Shown in pieces: positions 14,372 through 22,438 of a DNA stretch of 34,458 nt. The notes beneath the pieces are model-generated. The model was not told the DNA's origin. It did no database searches and worked only from the letters and a program-made list of their open reading frames with translations. The translations under genes and the position numbers were made by a program. Every line of letters starts with the position of its first letter. Positions within the stretch are counted from its first letter, which is position 1. The stretch comes from DIGJ01 sp036658435 (GTDB lineage Bacteria > Bacillota > Clostridia > Lachnospirales > Lachnospiraceae). The stretch lies in contig JAVXEO010000016.1 in assembly GCA_036658435.1 (NCBI GenBank), positions 1-34,458 of the forward strand. The letters are read 5' to 3'.

Positions 14372-15289
14372 ATGAAGCATTTAATCGACCCCACTGATTT
14401 AACATTATCAGAAATTGATGATATCCTGGTTTTAGCCGAGAATATTATCCGTGACCGTCCGAAATATTCCCAAGTCTGTAAAGGCAAAAAATTAGCAACC
14501 TTATTCTTTGAACCAAGTACAAGAACCCGCCTAAGCTTTGAGGCAGCAATGATGGAGCTGGGAGGAAATGTACTTGGTTTTTCTTCGGCCGACTGTAGTT
14601 CTGCATCAAAGGGTGAAAGCGTTGCCGATACCGCCAGAACCGTTGAAAAGTACGCTGACATTATTGCCATGCGCCATCCTAAGGAGGGAGCTCCTTTAGT
14701 CGCTTCCATGCATGTTAATATTCCGGTAATAAATGCCGGCGATGGTGGGCATAATCATCCTACACAAACCTTAACTGATTTATTAACCATTCGTGAAACA
14801 AAGCATCGGCTAAACAATTTATGCGTGGGCTTCTGCGGTGATCTTAAATTCGGACGTACCGTCCATTCTCTTATCAAACAGCTTTCCCTTTATGAAAATA
14901 TTAACTTTATATTGATTTCTCCAAAAGAACTGCAGGTTCCGGATTATATTAAAGACGAGGTTCTTATTAAAAATAAAATTCCTTTTGTAGAAGTGGAATC
15001 GATGGACGAAGTTATGCCTGAGTTAGATATTCTTTATATGACAAGAGTTCAAAGAGAGCGTTTCTTTAATGAGGCAGACTATATTCGTTTAAAGGATAGT
15101 TACATATTGACCTTGGAGAAACTGGAAAATGCCAAAGAAGATTTAAAGATTATGCATCCTCTTCCAAGGGTAAATGAAATTTCTGTGGAAGTGGACCAAG
15201 ATCCCCGAGCCATTTATTTTGAACAGGCAGAATATGGAAAGTTTGTGCGCATGGCATTAATTATGAAACTATTGGGATTAGATAAATAA
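14372..15289 (+). CDS. pyrB: Aspartate carbamoyltransferase, catalytic chain
   Basis: The 305-residue enzyme joins carbamoyl phosphate and aspartate in pyrimidine synthesis. Motifs are FFEPSTRTRLSF (STRTR at 49-53), SKGESVADT, GHNHPTQTLTDL and MHPLPRVNEI. The ATG at 14372 (MKHLIDPTDL) matches family N-termini; an in-frame ATG at 14324 has no ribosome-binding site and adds unrelated residues. The Shine-Dalgarno (AAAGGA) is a rather distant 13 nt. pyrI follows after 23 bp, so this is a regulated pyrBI-type enzyme. Confidence 0.95.
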   Translation: MKHLIDPTDLTLSEIDDILVLAENIIRDRPKYSQVCKGKKLATLFFEPSTRTRLSFEAAMMELGGNVLGFSSADCSSASKGESVADTARTVEKYADIIAMRHPKEGAPLVASMHVNIPVINAGDGGHNHPTQTLTDLLTIRETKHRLNNLCVGFCGDLKFGRTVHSLIKQLSLYENINFILISPKELQVPDYIKDEVLIKNKIPFVEVESMDEVMPELDILYMTRVQRERFFNEADYIRLKDSYILTLEKLENAKEDLKIMHPLPRVNEISVEVDQDPRAIYFEQAEYGKFVRMALIMKLLGLDK

Positions 15290-15312
15290 ACTCTTCATTG
15301 AAAGGAATGGTT

Positions 15313-15741
15313 ATGACTATGTTAAAAGTAGATAGTATTGAAAAAGGAATTGTTCTGGATCACATTCAGGCCGGAAAAGCCATGCAGATTTACAAATATT
15401 TGAATTTAGATTCTCTGGACTGCAGTGTTGCTATTATTAAGAACGTAAAGAGCACAAAACTTGGTGCCAAAGATATTATAAAAATCAATGATAATATTGA
15501 TATTAACTTAGATGTTCTTGGCTATATCGATTCTAATATTACAATTAGTATTATTGAGAATAGCCGGACGGTAGAAAAGAAGCGTCTGGCACTTCCAAAA
15601 CGTATTGTGAACGTTGCCCGCTGCAACAATCCAAGGTGTATTACTTCCGTAGAACAGGAACTTGATCATATTTTCAGACTGGTGGATCCGGATAAAAAGA
15701 TATACCGTTGTATCTACTGTGACCATAAGCCGGCACATTAA
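15313..15741 (+). CDS. pyrI: Aspartate carbamoyltransferase, regulatory chain
   Basis: The 142-residue protein has an N-terminal allosteric nucleotide-binding domain (about 1-95) and a C-terminal zinc domain with C104, C109, C133 and C136 (CNNPRC...YRCIYC). In the E. coli enzyme this chain gives feedback control by CTP and activation by ATP. The ATG at 15313 has AAAGGA 6-7 nt upstream; ATG 15319 is also possible. Co-transcribed with pyrB. An imperfect hairpin starts right after its stop codon. Confidence 0.93.
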   Translation: MTMLKVDSIEKGIVLDHIQAGKAMQIYKYLNLDSLDCSVAIIKNVKSTKLGAKDIIKINDNIDINLDVLGYIDSNITISIIENSRTVEKKRLALPKRIVNVARCNNPRCITSVEQELDHIFRLVDPDKKIYRCIYCDHKPAH

Positions 15742-15742
15742 G

Positions 15743-15775
15743 CAACTGCTTCCTAGCGCCGGCTAGTGGCTGTTG
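15743..15775. terminator. Imperfect hairpin between convergent pyrI and HAD genes
   Basis: CTAGC-GCCG-GCTAG forms the top of a hairpin and CAACTGC/GCTGTTG extends it below an internal loop. No U-tract follows on the plus strand; the minus strand has only a weak T-rich run upstream. It may act as a weak terminator for pyrBI or as an RNA end protector. Confidence 0.35.
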
Positions 15776-15780
15776 AAAAG

Positions 15781-16497
15781 TTAAAGTAAAATCTGTTTCA
15801 GTTCAAAAAGGTCCGAAGGCATAATACTATAGGTACTTTTTGGTCTTACTACCATATCGGAAGATAGATTTGAATGCAGGTACACGGAGTCTATTCCCAT
15901 TTGATTGGCTCCTTGTATATCTGCGCTTACATCATTTCCAATCATTATAGATTCTTCTTTTATCAACTTATGTTTTTGAAACAAAGCTTCAAAAAATCCT
16001 TTCGATGGTTTCTTATATCCTACTTGGGAAGAGATGAATATATCATCAAAGCAATCCCATATGCCTAGCATTTTAAGTTCATATTCCGTAAAAATCCTTT
16101 GGGCATTGGTGAGAAGAAATACCTTTTTCCCTTTTTCTTTTAATTCCTTTAATAATTCCTTTGCTCCATCATACAAAGCTTCCTGTTGGATTGAAATAGC
16201 GCGAAACATCTGTGCTGTATATAGAATCTGCTCTTCCGAAGGTTCTTTGCCTTTCTTTTGGTATAAATCCTCAAATACTTTTTCAATCTGAATTTCTGAA
16301 AACACATGGGATTTTAAGATTTCTTCCTCTTCCCTTTGTATTTTGGAAAAATAGGCCTCTTTTAATTCTTCTTTTGTATAGGGTGCTTCATTATAGGAGT
16401 AAAATCTTGCCATCGCTTCCCATAAGCTATCCATTTCCTCATCCGTATGAATGTCTACCAGCGTCCCATATAAGTCAAATATATAATTTTGATACAT
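15781..16497 (-). CDS. HAD-superfamily hydrolase
   Basis: The protein has about 238 residues. Motif I is FDLYGTLVD with D8 the expected nucleophile; the usual second Asp of DxD is Tyr, as in haloacid-dehalogenase-like and some Firmicutes phosphatase members. Motif II is LLTNA, motif III the Lys in GYKKPS, and motif IV GNDVSADI. The cap domain is helical (about 15-95). Substrate unknown, likely a small phosphate ester. ATG 16497 is preferred over GTG 16509 because TGGAG sits 6 nt before it. It follows rpiB by 51 bp on the same strand. Confidence 0.85.
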   Translation of the reverse strand: MYQNYIFDLYGTLVDIHTDEEMDSLWEAMARFYSYNEAPYTKEELKEAYFSKIQREEEEILKSHVFSEIQIEKVFEDLYQKKGKEPSEEQILYTAQMFRAISIQQEALYDGAKELLKELKEKGKKVFLLTNAQRIFTEYELKMLGIWDCFDDIFISSQVGYKKPSKGFFEALFQKHKLIKEESIMIGNDVSADIQGANQMGIDSVYLHSNLSSDMVVRPKSTYSIMPSDLFELKQILL

Positions 16498-16548
16498 AAA
16501 CTTCTCCACATTTTCTGGTTCTATTTTATTTTTTGATTCGTGCTTTTC

Positions 16549-16998
16549 TTAGTTTTTATTTCTTTTTTCTATGTCGGTAAGCATATCCACCCGACGTTGG
16601 TGCCGGTCTCCTAAAAACTCTGCATTCAGCCATTCTTCCACAATCATCTTAGCCAGTTCAATTCCTACAACCCGTGCACCAAAGGCTAAAATATTGGTAT
16701 TGTTGTGTTGTTTTGACAGTTTCGCAGAAAATGGTTCACTGCATACAACGGCCCGGACTCCATTTACTTTATTGGCAGCCAGAGAAATCCCAACACCGGT
16801 TCCACAAATCAGGATGCCGCACTGGGTTTCCCCGGAAACTACAGCTTTTCCTACTTTTTCTCCATAAATTGGGTAGTCGCAGCTTTCTGTCGAATCCGTT
16901 CCGTAGTTTACAACTTCATGACCCATTTCCTGTAAAAATTCGGTAATCTGTTGTTTCATTTCCACTGCAGAGTGATCGTTTCCTATTGCTATTTTCAT
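16549..16998 (-). CDS. rpiB: Ribose-5-phosphate isomerase B
   Basis: The 149-residue enzyme interconverts ribose 5-phosphate and ribulose 5-phosphate (RpiB/LacAB family). D8-H9, C65 in ICGTGVGIS (the catalytic base) and H98 (SKQHNNTN) are present, and length is typical. ATG 16998 has GGAG upstream; TTG 17004 is less likely. It has its own promoter and is followed by the HAD gene. It can supply the ribose 5-phosphate used by the PRPP synthetase encoded further along. Confidence 0.95.
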   Translation of the reverse strand: MKIAIGNDHSAVEMKQQITEFLQEMGHEVVNYGTDSTESCDYPIYGEKVGKAVVSGETQCGILICGTGVGISLAANKVNGVRAVVCSEPFSAKLSKQHNNTNILAFGARVVGIELAKMIVEEWLNAEFLGDRHQRRVDMLTDIEKRNKN

Positions 16999-17034
16999 AA
17001 ACAAATCTCCTTTTTCTTTTAAAAATATAGTTTA

Positions 17035-17063
17035 ATTATTGCATTCTTTTTTGGGATTGTCAA
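17035..17063 (-). promoter_or_regulatory. Promoter of rpiB
   Basis: On the minus strand TTGACA (17058-17063), 17 bp, then TGC-AATAAT (-10 at 17035-17040), with a leader of about 30 nt to the rpiB start. Confidence 0.65.
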
Positions 17064-17081
17064 TGAAAGCAGTCCCCATCC

Positions 17082-17101
17082 AGCTCCGAAAGGGGCTTTT
17101 T
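17082..17101 (+). terminator. Orphan terminator-like hairpin upstream of the PAP2 gene
   Basis: AGCTCC-GAAA-GGGGCT (17082-17097) is a 6-bp stem with a GNRA tetraloop, followed by TTTTT on the plus strand. No plus-strand gene lies upstream of it before pyrI, which has the minus HAD and rpiB genes in between. It may end an unannotated small RNA or antisense transcript. Confidence 0.5.
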
Positions 17102-17143
17102 CTTAATAATTAGTAACAAATTCTTAACATTTTATAAATCCAC

Positions 17144-17172
17144 TTGTAAGTATATTTTCTCTGTGATATAAT
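17144..17172 (+). promoter_or_regulatory. Promoter of the PAP2-like gene
   Basis: TTGTAA (17144-17149), 17 bp, TGA-TATAAT (-10 at 17167-17172, extended -10), with about 32 nt to the GTG start. Confidence 0.65.
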
Positions 17173-17204
17173 CCAATTCAAAAAGAAAAGAAAGGAAGAG
17201 TAAC

Positions 17205-17870
17205 GTGAAAAATTTTATTATGAAATATAAGCATGCCTGGGTTTTTTCATATATGTTACTTTATTTTGTATGGTTCTTTGCCCTTGAGCAGCGAGGCGGG
17301 GTTCCCATGACCGTTATTCATACCCCTTTTGATAATTTAATTCCCTTTAATGAGTTTTTTTATATTCCTTATGTTCTTTGGTTTTTATATATACCTGCCG
17401 TTGTCTTGTATTTCTTTTTTACCTCTAAGAAGGATTTTTTTAAAACCTGTACTTTTTTATTTACGGGTATGACCATATGTCTTATTATATATACCCTTTG
17501 GCCGAATTGCCAAAATTTAAGACCCCTTACTTTTGAAAGAGATAACTTCTTTGTAGATTGCGTGCAGCGGTTATATGGGTTTGACACCTCCACCAATGTT
17601 TGTCCCAGCATTCATGTATTTAATTCCATTGGTGCACATATTGCCATTCGAAACAGTGAGAAATTAAAGAACAAGAAGTGGCTGCGTTTTGGTTCCTTTG
17701 TTTTGGCATCTCTTATCTGTTTATCTACCGTATTTTTAAAACAGCATTCCATTATTGATGGGTTGTGTGCCATTTCCTTAGCTTGTGTGATCTATTTCTT
17801 TGTTTATTATTTAGATTACTCCGCTATGAAAGAGCGCCGTCAGGCCCGTAAAGATATCGCTTTTCATTGA
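17205..17870 (+). CDS. PAP2-like integral membrane phosphatase/phosphotransferase
   Basis: The 221-residue protein has about six transmembrane helices. Motif C2 is PSIH (134-137). Motif C3 is ST-x5-H181-x3-D185 (STVFLKQHSIID), where the usual Arg after Ser is Thr; this form is closest to the PAP2_3 / inositol-phosphotransferase-like branch. Such enzymes act on lipid phosphates or transfer polar head groups at the membrane; substrate unknown. The start is GTG 17205 with AAAGGAAG 6 nt upstream. It is a single-gene unit ending in a perfect bidirectional terminator. Confidence 0.85.
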   Translation: MKNFIMKYKHAWVFSYMLLYFVWFFALEQRGGVPMTVIHTPFDNLIPFNEFFYIPYVLWFLYIPAVVLYFFFTSKKDFFKTCTFLFTGMTICLIIYTLWPNCQNLRPLTFERDNFFVDCVQRLYGFDTSTNVCPSIHVFNSIGAHIAIRNSEKLKNKKWLRFGSFVLASLICLSTVFLKQHSIIDGLCAISLACVIYFFVYYLDYSAMKERRQARKDIAFH

Positions 17871-17890
17871 ACTTCCAAAGAGATTTCGCG

Positions 17891-17940
17891 GAATAAAAAA
17901 CCATGTAGAGACGTCCTGTCTTTTACATGGTTTTTTATTC
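17891..17940. terminator. Bidirectional terminator between PAP2-like gene and spoVG
   Basis: GAATAAAAAACCATGTA (17891-17907) is a perfect 17-bp inverted repeat of 17924-17940, giving A-tract and T-tract on both strands. It serves the convergent genes. Confidence 0.85.
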
Positions 17941-17962
17941 TTCTGACTTTTTTATCTTGCAT

Positions 17963-18247
17963 TTACTCTGTTTCCTGTGTTTCCTCTACTTCCAATAAAG
18001 CCTCTTCATATTTTTCAAGAATCATTTTTTGAATACGGTCTCTTGTATCCGAATTAATTGGATGTGCAATATCACGGTATTCCCCATCTCCTGCTTTTCT
18101 GCTTGGCATGGCAATAAAAAGACCCTTATCGCCCTCAATTACTTTAATGTCATGAACCACAAATTCATTGTCTAAAGTGATGGATATCACTGCCTTCATC
18201 TTTCCTTCTTTTGCGACCTTTCGCACTCGTACATCTGTAATTTCCAT
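17963..18247 (-). CDS. spoVG: SpoVG, RNA/DNA-binding regulator
   Basis: The 94-residue protein matches SpoVG along its length: MEITDVRVRKV at the start, then DNEFVVHDIKVIEG, GLFIAMPSRK and FRDIAHPI-like YRDIAHPINSDTRD. It is a conserved nucleic-acid-binding protein affecting sporulation and cell-surface gene expression in Firmicutes. ATG 18247 follows AAGGGGG. It sits 37 bp after glgD on the same strand and may share the glgCD transcript. Confidence 0.96.
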   Translation of the reverse strand: MEITDVRVRKVAKEGKMKAVISITLDNEFVVHDIKVIEGDKGLFIAMPSRKAGDGEYRDIAHPINSDTRDRIQKMILEKYEEALLEVEETQETE

Positions 18248-18284
18248 TTGTGTAAACCCCCTTGTTTGTCAAAGCTCTCTCTGT

Positions 18285-19406
18285 CTATAATACATATCTT
18301 TCATTTTTCTCCACCACTATCTTGATGTCATTGGAATCTCCAATAAAGGAGGAATTCGCACAGATTGTATTTCTGCTTTCTACAACGCAGTTTTCTATGT
18401 AGGTGTTATCTCCTATATAGACATCATTCAAAATGATTGAGTTCTTTATGGTACAGTTGTTTCCAACATATACTTCATTAAATAAAATAGACCCCTCTAC
18501 GTTACCATTTAAAATACATCCATTGGATATCAGGCTGTTCTTAACGGATGAACCCACGTTGTATTTTGCTGGTGGAAGATCCAAAACTTTCGAGTATACA
18601 TCGGGATATTTTCCAAAGAAATAGTCTCTCACTTCTTTTTTCAGGAAATCCCGGTTGGTATTATAATAAGCCTCTACCGTTCCAATATTGTTCCAATAAT
18701 CCTTAATTTCATAAGAATAAATCTTCTTAATGCCACGGTATCTTACTAAAATATCATTTACAAAATCATATCTCTCTTCCTGCATACTTCTTTCAATTAA
18801 TTCGATTAATTGTCTTCTTCGAATGACATAAATACCTGCAGAAATCAAGTTAGAATTGCTTACAATAGGTTTTTCTTCAAACTCTTCTATTCGTCCTTCT
18901 GCATTGGTTTTCACTACCCCGAAACGACTGATATCGGTGTCTATCGGCATTCTTTTTGTTACAACGGTAATATCGGCTCTCTTTTCTATATGGTAGCTGA
19001 GCACTTCATTAAAATCCAATTTGTAGATGCAATCACCCGATGCAATCACAACATAAGGTTCATGGCTCTTTTTTAAGAAATCCAGATTCTGTGCCATGGC
19101 GTCTGCCGTCCCACGATACCATGAATTATTGTCTACCGTAATGGTTGGTGTAAATACATAAAGTCCACCTTGTTTTCTTCCAAAATCCCACCATTTTGAA
19201 GAATTCAGATGTTCATTTAAAGACTTCGCATTATATTGGGTAAATACGGCGACCTTCTGAATGTGTGAATTTGACATACTGCTTAGTACAAAATCAATTG
19301 CCCGATACCCACCGGCAACCGGCATAGCCGCAGTTGCTCTTTTATTGCCCAGTTCTCTCATCTTGTTATTACTTCCGCCTGCTAACACTATTCCAATTGC
19401 TCTCAT
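18285..19406 (-). CDS. glgD: GlgD, glucose-1-phosphate adenylyltransferase-like subunit
   Basis: The 373-residue protein has an N-terminal nucleotidyltransferase domain and a C-terminal left-handed beta-helix. The first loop reads GIVLAGGSNNKMRELGNKRA, differing from the GGxGxRLxxLT of active GlgC, as expected for GlgD, which acts as a partner subunit. Its start codon overlaps the glgC stop by one base (TAATG), implying coupled translation and complex formation with GlgC. Together they make ADP-glucose for glycogen. Confidence 0.93.
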   Translation of the reverse strand: MRAIGIVLAGGSNNKMRELGNKRATAAMPVAGGYRAIDFVLSSMSNSHIQKVAVFTQYNAKSLNEHLNSSKWWDFGRKQGGLYVFTPTITVDNNSWYRGTADAMAQNLDFLKKSHEPYVVIASGDCIYKLDFNEVLSYHIEKRADITVVTKRMPIDTDISRFGVVKTNAEGRIEEFEEKPIVSNSNLISAGIYVIRRRQLIELIERSMQEERYDFVNDILVRYRGIKKIYSYEIKDYWNNIGTVEAYYNTNRDFLKKEVRDYFFGKYPDVYSKVLDLPPAKYNVGSSVKNSLISNGCILNGNVEGSILFNEVYVGNNCTIKNSIILNDVYIGDNTYIENCVVESRNTICANSSFIGDSNDIKIVVEKNERYVL

Positions 19407-20677
19407 TATTCTTCACCTGCCTTATTGATTGTGCCTCCACTTACTAAATATCCATCCGGATAGTCACTTAGTAGGGTTTCTCCCATAATTGCGGTATTCT
19501 TTCCAATCTTGACCCCCGATGGTATGATGGAGCGATCGCCAATGGTTGCAAGTCCAAATGCATAAATATCCGGTTTCCAATTGTTTGGTTCTTCTTCTCC
19601 AATACCGATTTCACAATCTTCTCCAATTACCACACTTTCTGCTATAATAGACTTATAAATCTTGGTTCTTTCCCCTATACAGCTTGAATTCATAATAATA
19701 GAATCGCGAATCAGTGCACCCTCTCCTATGATAACTCCGGGCCCAATTACTGAATTATGTACTTCTCCATAAATTTCCGTTGCCCCTCCAACAATGGCTT
19801 TATCAATCACGGCTTTATCTGAAATGTACTGAGGAGGTATCTTTTCACTCTTTGTATAAATCTTCCAAAATTCTTCGTATAAATTAAATTCCGGGATTAA
19901 GTCAATCAGTTCCATATTGGATTCCCAATAAGCGCCTAATGTACCTACATCTTTCCAGTATCCATTATACTCATAGGCAAATACCCGATCCCCTCTTTCA
20001 TGGCAGTAAGGAATAATATGTTTTCCAAAATCGCAGGCATTCTGGTCTTTTAAGGTCATCAGTGCCTCTTTCAGCACCGGCCACGAAAATATATAAATTC
20101 CCATGGATGCCAGATTGCTTCTTGGATTTTCCGGTTTTTCTTCGAATTCCATAATCCGTTTCGTTTCGTCGGTAATCACTACGCCAAAACGGCTTGCCTC
20201 TTCTATAGGTACCGGAATGGTAGCTACTGTTACATCGGCTTTATTGGCTTTATGAAATTTAAGCATAACCTCATAGTCCATCTTATAAATATGGTCTCCG
20301 CCAAGAATCAGAACATAGTCCGGATTGTAATATTCCATATACTCCATATTCTGGTAAATAGCGTTTGCTGTTCCTGTATACCATTGACTATTGGTGCTTT
20401 TCTCATACGGAGGCAGAATCGACACGCCCCCTACATTACGATCCAAATCCCACGGAATCCCTATTCCAATATGCGTGTTTAAGCGGAGCGGCTGATACTG
20501 TGTTAAGACACCAACGGTGTCCACTCCGGAATTAATACAATTGCTTAATGCAAAATCAATAATCCTATACTTTCCCCCAAATGCAACTGCAGGCTTGGCA
20601 ATCTGAGAGGTTAACACTCCCAATCTTGATCCTTGTCCACCTGCAAGCAGCATCGCAATCATTTCTTTCTTAATCAT
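19406..20677 (-). CDS. glgC: Glucose-1-phosphate adenylyltransferase (ADP-glucose pyrophosphorylase)
   Basis: The 423-residue enzyme makes ADP-glucose from glucose 1-phosphate and ATP, the first committed step of glycogen synthesis. MLLAGGQGSRLGVLT near the N-terminus is the catalytic nucleotide loop; KPAVAFGGKYRIIDFALSN and YYTGTANAIYQN-like WYTGTANAIYQN follow, and hexapeptide repeats make up the C-terminus. ATG 20677 (MIKKEMIAMLL) has AGGTG close by; the ORF continues upstream to 20806, but that extension runs through the promoter. First gene of glgC-glgD(-spoVG). Confidence 0.96.
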   Translation of the reverse strand: MIKKEMIAMLLAGGQGSRLGVLTSQIAKPAVAFGGKYRIIDFALSNCINSGVDTVGVLTQYQPLRLNTHIGIGIPWDLDRNVGGVSILPPYEKSTNSQWYTGTANAIYQNMEYMEYYNPDYVLILGGDHIYKMDYEVMLKFHKANKADVTVATIPVPIEEASRFGVVITDETKRIMEFEEKPENPRSNLASMGIYIFSWPVLKEALMTLKDQNACDFGKHIIPYCHERGDRVFAYEYNGYWKDVGTLGAYWESNMELIDLIPEFNLYEEFWKIYTKSEKIPPQYISDKAVIDKAIVGGATEIYGEVHNSVIGPGVIIGEGALIRDSIIMNSSCIGERTKIYKSIIAESVVIGEDCEIGIGEEEPNNWKPDIYAFGLATIGDRSIIPSGVKIGKNTAIMGETLLSDYPDGYLVSGGTINKAGEE

Positions 20678-20707
20678 GCAATCACCTCTTGTCAATTTGA
20701 TAAATGT

Positions 20708-20736
20708 ATTATACCATCTACTTCGGAAAATGTGAA
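20708..20736 (-). promoter_or_regulatory. Promoter of glgCD
   Basis: On the minus strand TTCACA (20731-20736), 17 bp, TGG-TATAAT (-10 at 20708-20713, extended -10), about 30 nt upstream of glgC. Confidence 0.65.
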
Positions 20737-20829
20737 CCATTTTACTGAAAATTAAACTTTTTTTTATGTATTTTTTGTCATTATGTATAAAAACATTTTT
20801 TCCCAAATTTTTCTAATATGAATTTGTAT

Positions 20830-20857
20830 TTGTATTTTTGTCTTAAAAGGTTATAAT
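20830..20857 (+). promoter_or_regulatory. Promoter of murC
   Basis: TTGTAT (20830-20835), 16 bp, TATAAT (20852-20857), about 47 bp before the murC start codon. The -35 lies in a TTTGTAT repeat, so its exact register is uncertain. Confidence 0.5.
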
Positions 20858-20904
20858 AGCAATATACTACCGTATGGATATTTTATATTAAGGATGGTTT
20901 TACT

Positions 20905-22287
20905 ATGTATAAGATTAATTTTAAAGAACCCGGACATATTCATTTTATGGGGATTGGCGGCATCAGCATGAGTGGCTTTGCTGAATTATTACATACCATG
21001 GGATTTACAATCTCCGGATCCGACAATAAAAAAAGCGAAATAACAACGCACTTAGAGACTCTTGGGATACCTATATTATATGCACAGGTTTCCTCAAATA
21101 TAACTCCGGGTATTGATTTAGTTGTTTATACCGCAGCAATTCATGCCGATAATCCCGAATTTATTGCTGCAAAGGAGAGAAAAATTCCTATGATGGACCG
21201 TGCAGAAATGATCGGACAGATTATGAAAAACTACGAGTCTGCTATTGCTGTATCCGGTACACACGGAAAGACTACAACCACTTCTATGATTTCTCACATT
21301 ATGCTGTCTGCTGACTTAGATCCCACCATTTCTGTGGGTGGAATCTTAAAAAAAATCAATGGAAATATTCGTATTGGAAAATCCGGAAATTTTATTACCG
21401 AAGCCTGCGAATATACCAATAGTTTTTTAAAGTTTCATCCTACTATAGGTGTGATTTTAAATGTAGAGGCGGAACATCTGGACTTCTTTAAGGATTTAAA
21501 GGATATTCGCAATTCATTTCATACCTTTGCCTCCCTTCTTCCAAAGGAAGGGCTGCTGGTTATTAATGGCGAAATAGAGAATTATCAGGAATTAACTGCG
21601 GGTTTACTGTGTAAAACGGTCACTTATGGTCTTTCTAACAAAGAATTTGATTTTTCAGCATCTAATATAACTTTTAATTCTTTTGGTTGTGGAAGTTTTG
21701 ACCTTTACCATAAGGAAGAACGGATAGATCGGATTGAATTAATGGTAATTGGAAATCATAACATCTCCAATGCTCTGGCTGCCATTGGGGTTGCCTACGC
21801 CTTTTCTATTTCACTGGAACAGATAAAAGATGGTCTGTCTACCTTTACCGGTACCAACCGCCGTTTTGAATACAAAGGTGAAATCGGCGGCGTTACCATT
21901 ATTGATGATTACGCACATCATCCAACCGAAATTCGGGCAACCCTGGAATCTGCACAGAATTATCCACGGAATACTATGTGGTGTGTATTTCAGCCCCATA
22001 CTTATTCCAGAACCCGTGCTTTTCTTAAAGATTTTGCTCAGGCACTTTCTTATGCGGATAAGATTGTTTTGGCCGATATTTATTCTGCAAGAGAAGAGGA
22101 TCCGGGTGATATTTCTTCCCGAGATTTAGAGCGGGAACTTAAAAATCTAGGTAAAGAGGTCTATTATTTTCCTAGTTTTGATGAAATTGAAAACTTTTTA
22201 TTAGAAAATTGTACTAACGGTGACCTGTTGATAACTATGGGTGCCGGAGACGTTGTTTCTATTGGTGAAACCTTACTTGGACAATAG
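20905..22287 (+). CDS. murC: UDP-N-acetylmuramate--L-alanine ligase
   Basis: The 460-residue enzyme adds L-Ala to UDP-MurNAc in peptidoglycan synthesis. The nucleotide-sugar loop GIGGISMSG is at 16-24, the ATP loop SGTHGKTTTT at 117-126, and DDYAHHPTEI in the C-terminal part is the family signature. Length is typical. Its stop codon (22285-22287) is followed immediately by the first of a cluster of DnaA boxes, two of which are built into its terminator hairpin. Confidence 0.97.
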   Translation: MYKINFKEPGHIHFMGIGGISMSGFAELLHTMGFTISGSDNKKSEITTHLETLGIPILYAQVSSNITPGIDLVVYTAAIHADNPEFIAAKERKIPMMDRAEMIGQIMKNYESAIAVSGTHGKTTTTSMISHIMLSADLDPTISVGGILKKINGNIRIGKSGNFITEACEYTNSFLKFHPTIGVILNVEAEHLDFFKDLKDIRNSFHTFASLLPKEGLLVINGEIENYQELTAGLLCKTVTYGLSNKEFDFSASNITFNSFGCGSFDLYHKEERIDRIELMVIGNHNISNALAAIGVAYAFSISLEQIKDGLSTFTGTNRRFEYKGEIGGVTIIDDYAHHPTEIRATLESAQNYPRNTMWCVFQPHTYSRTRAFLKDFAQALSYADKIVLADIYSAREEDPGDISSRDLERELKNLGKEVYYFPSFDEIENFLLENCTNGDLLITMGAGDVVSIGETLLGQ

Positions 22288-22402
22288 TTATCCACATTAT
22301 CCACATTCTTATCAACATTTTGTTGATAAAAAGAATGTGGATTTTTTGTTGTGGATTCTCAAGCTTTTCCTTCACTTATCCACAATATCCACTTTGTCCA
22401 CT
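22288..22402. promoter_or_regulatory. DnaA-box cluster between murC and the dnaD-like gene
   Basis: Perfect TTATCCACA boxes lie at 22288-22296, 22297-22305 and 22376-22384. One-mismatch TTATCAACA lies at 22309-22317 and, inverted, at 22321-22329. Weaker two-mismatch copies are at 22336-22344 and 22350-22358 (both inverted), 22385-22393 and 22394-22402. Boxes 22288-22305 and 22376-22402 are head-to-tail 9-mers without gaps. Such density is expected for DnaA binding. There is no dnaA or dnaN beside it, so it is more likely a regulatory or DnaA-titrating site than the main origin. Confidence 0.8.
22299..22347 (+). terminator. murC terminator built from inverted DnaA boxes
   Basis: ATCCACATTCTT (22299-22310) plus ATCAACA (22311-22317) pair with TGTTGAT (22321-22327) and AAGAATGTGGAT (22331-22342), leaving a 3-nt A bulge and a TTT loop. 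T6 (22342-22347) follows. The hairpin arms coincide with forward and reverse DnaA boxes. Confidence 0.75.
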
Positions 22403-22438
22403 TTATCATGTTTCCTTCACATCCTTTAAAGTAGGCTA

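Noticed and set aside
15781..16497. HAD protein as inactive because DxD reads DLY
   Set aside because: A Tyr at this position is found in functional haloacid-dehalogenase-like enzymes, and all other motifs are intact.
20678..20806. 43-residue N-terminal extension of GlgC
   Set aside because: The extension overlaps the extended -10 promoter and does not resemble GlgC. ATG 20677 has a proper ribosome-binding site.
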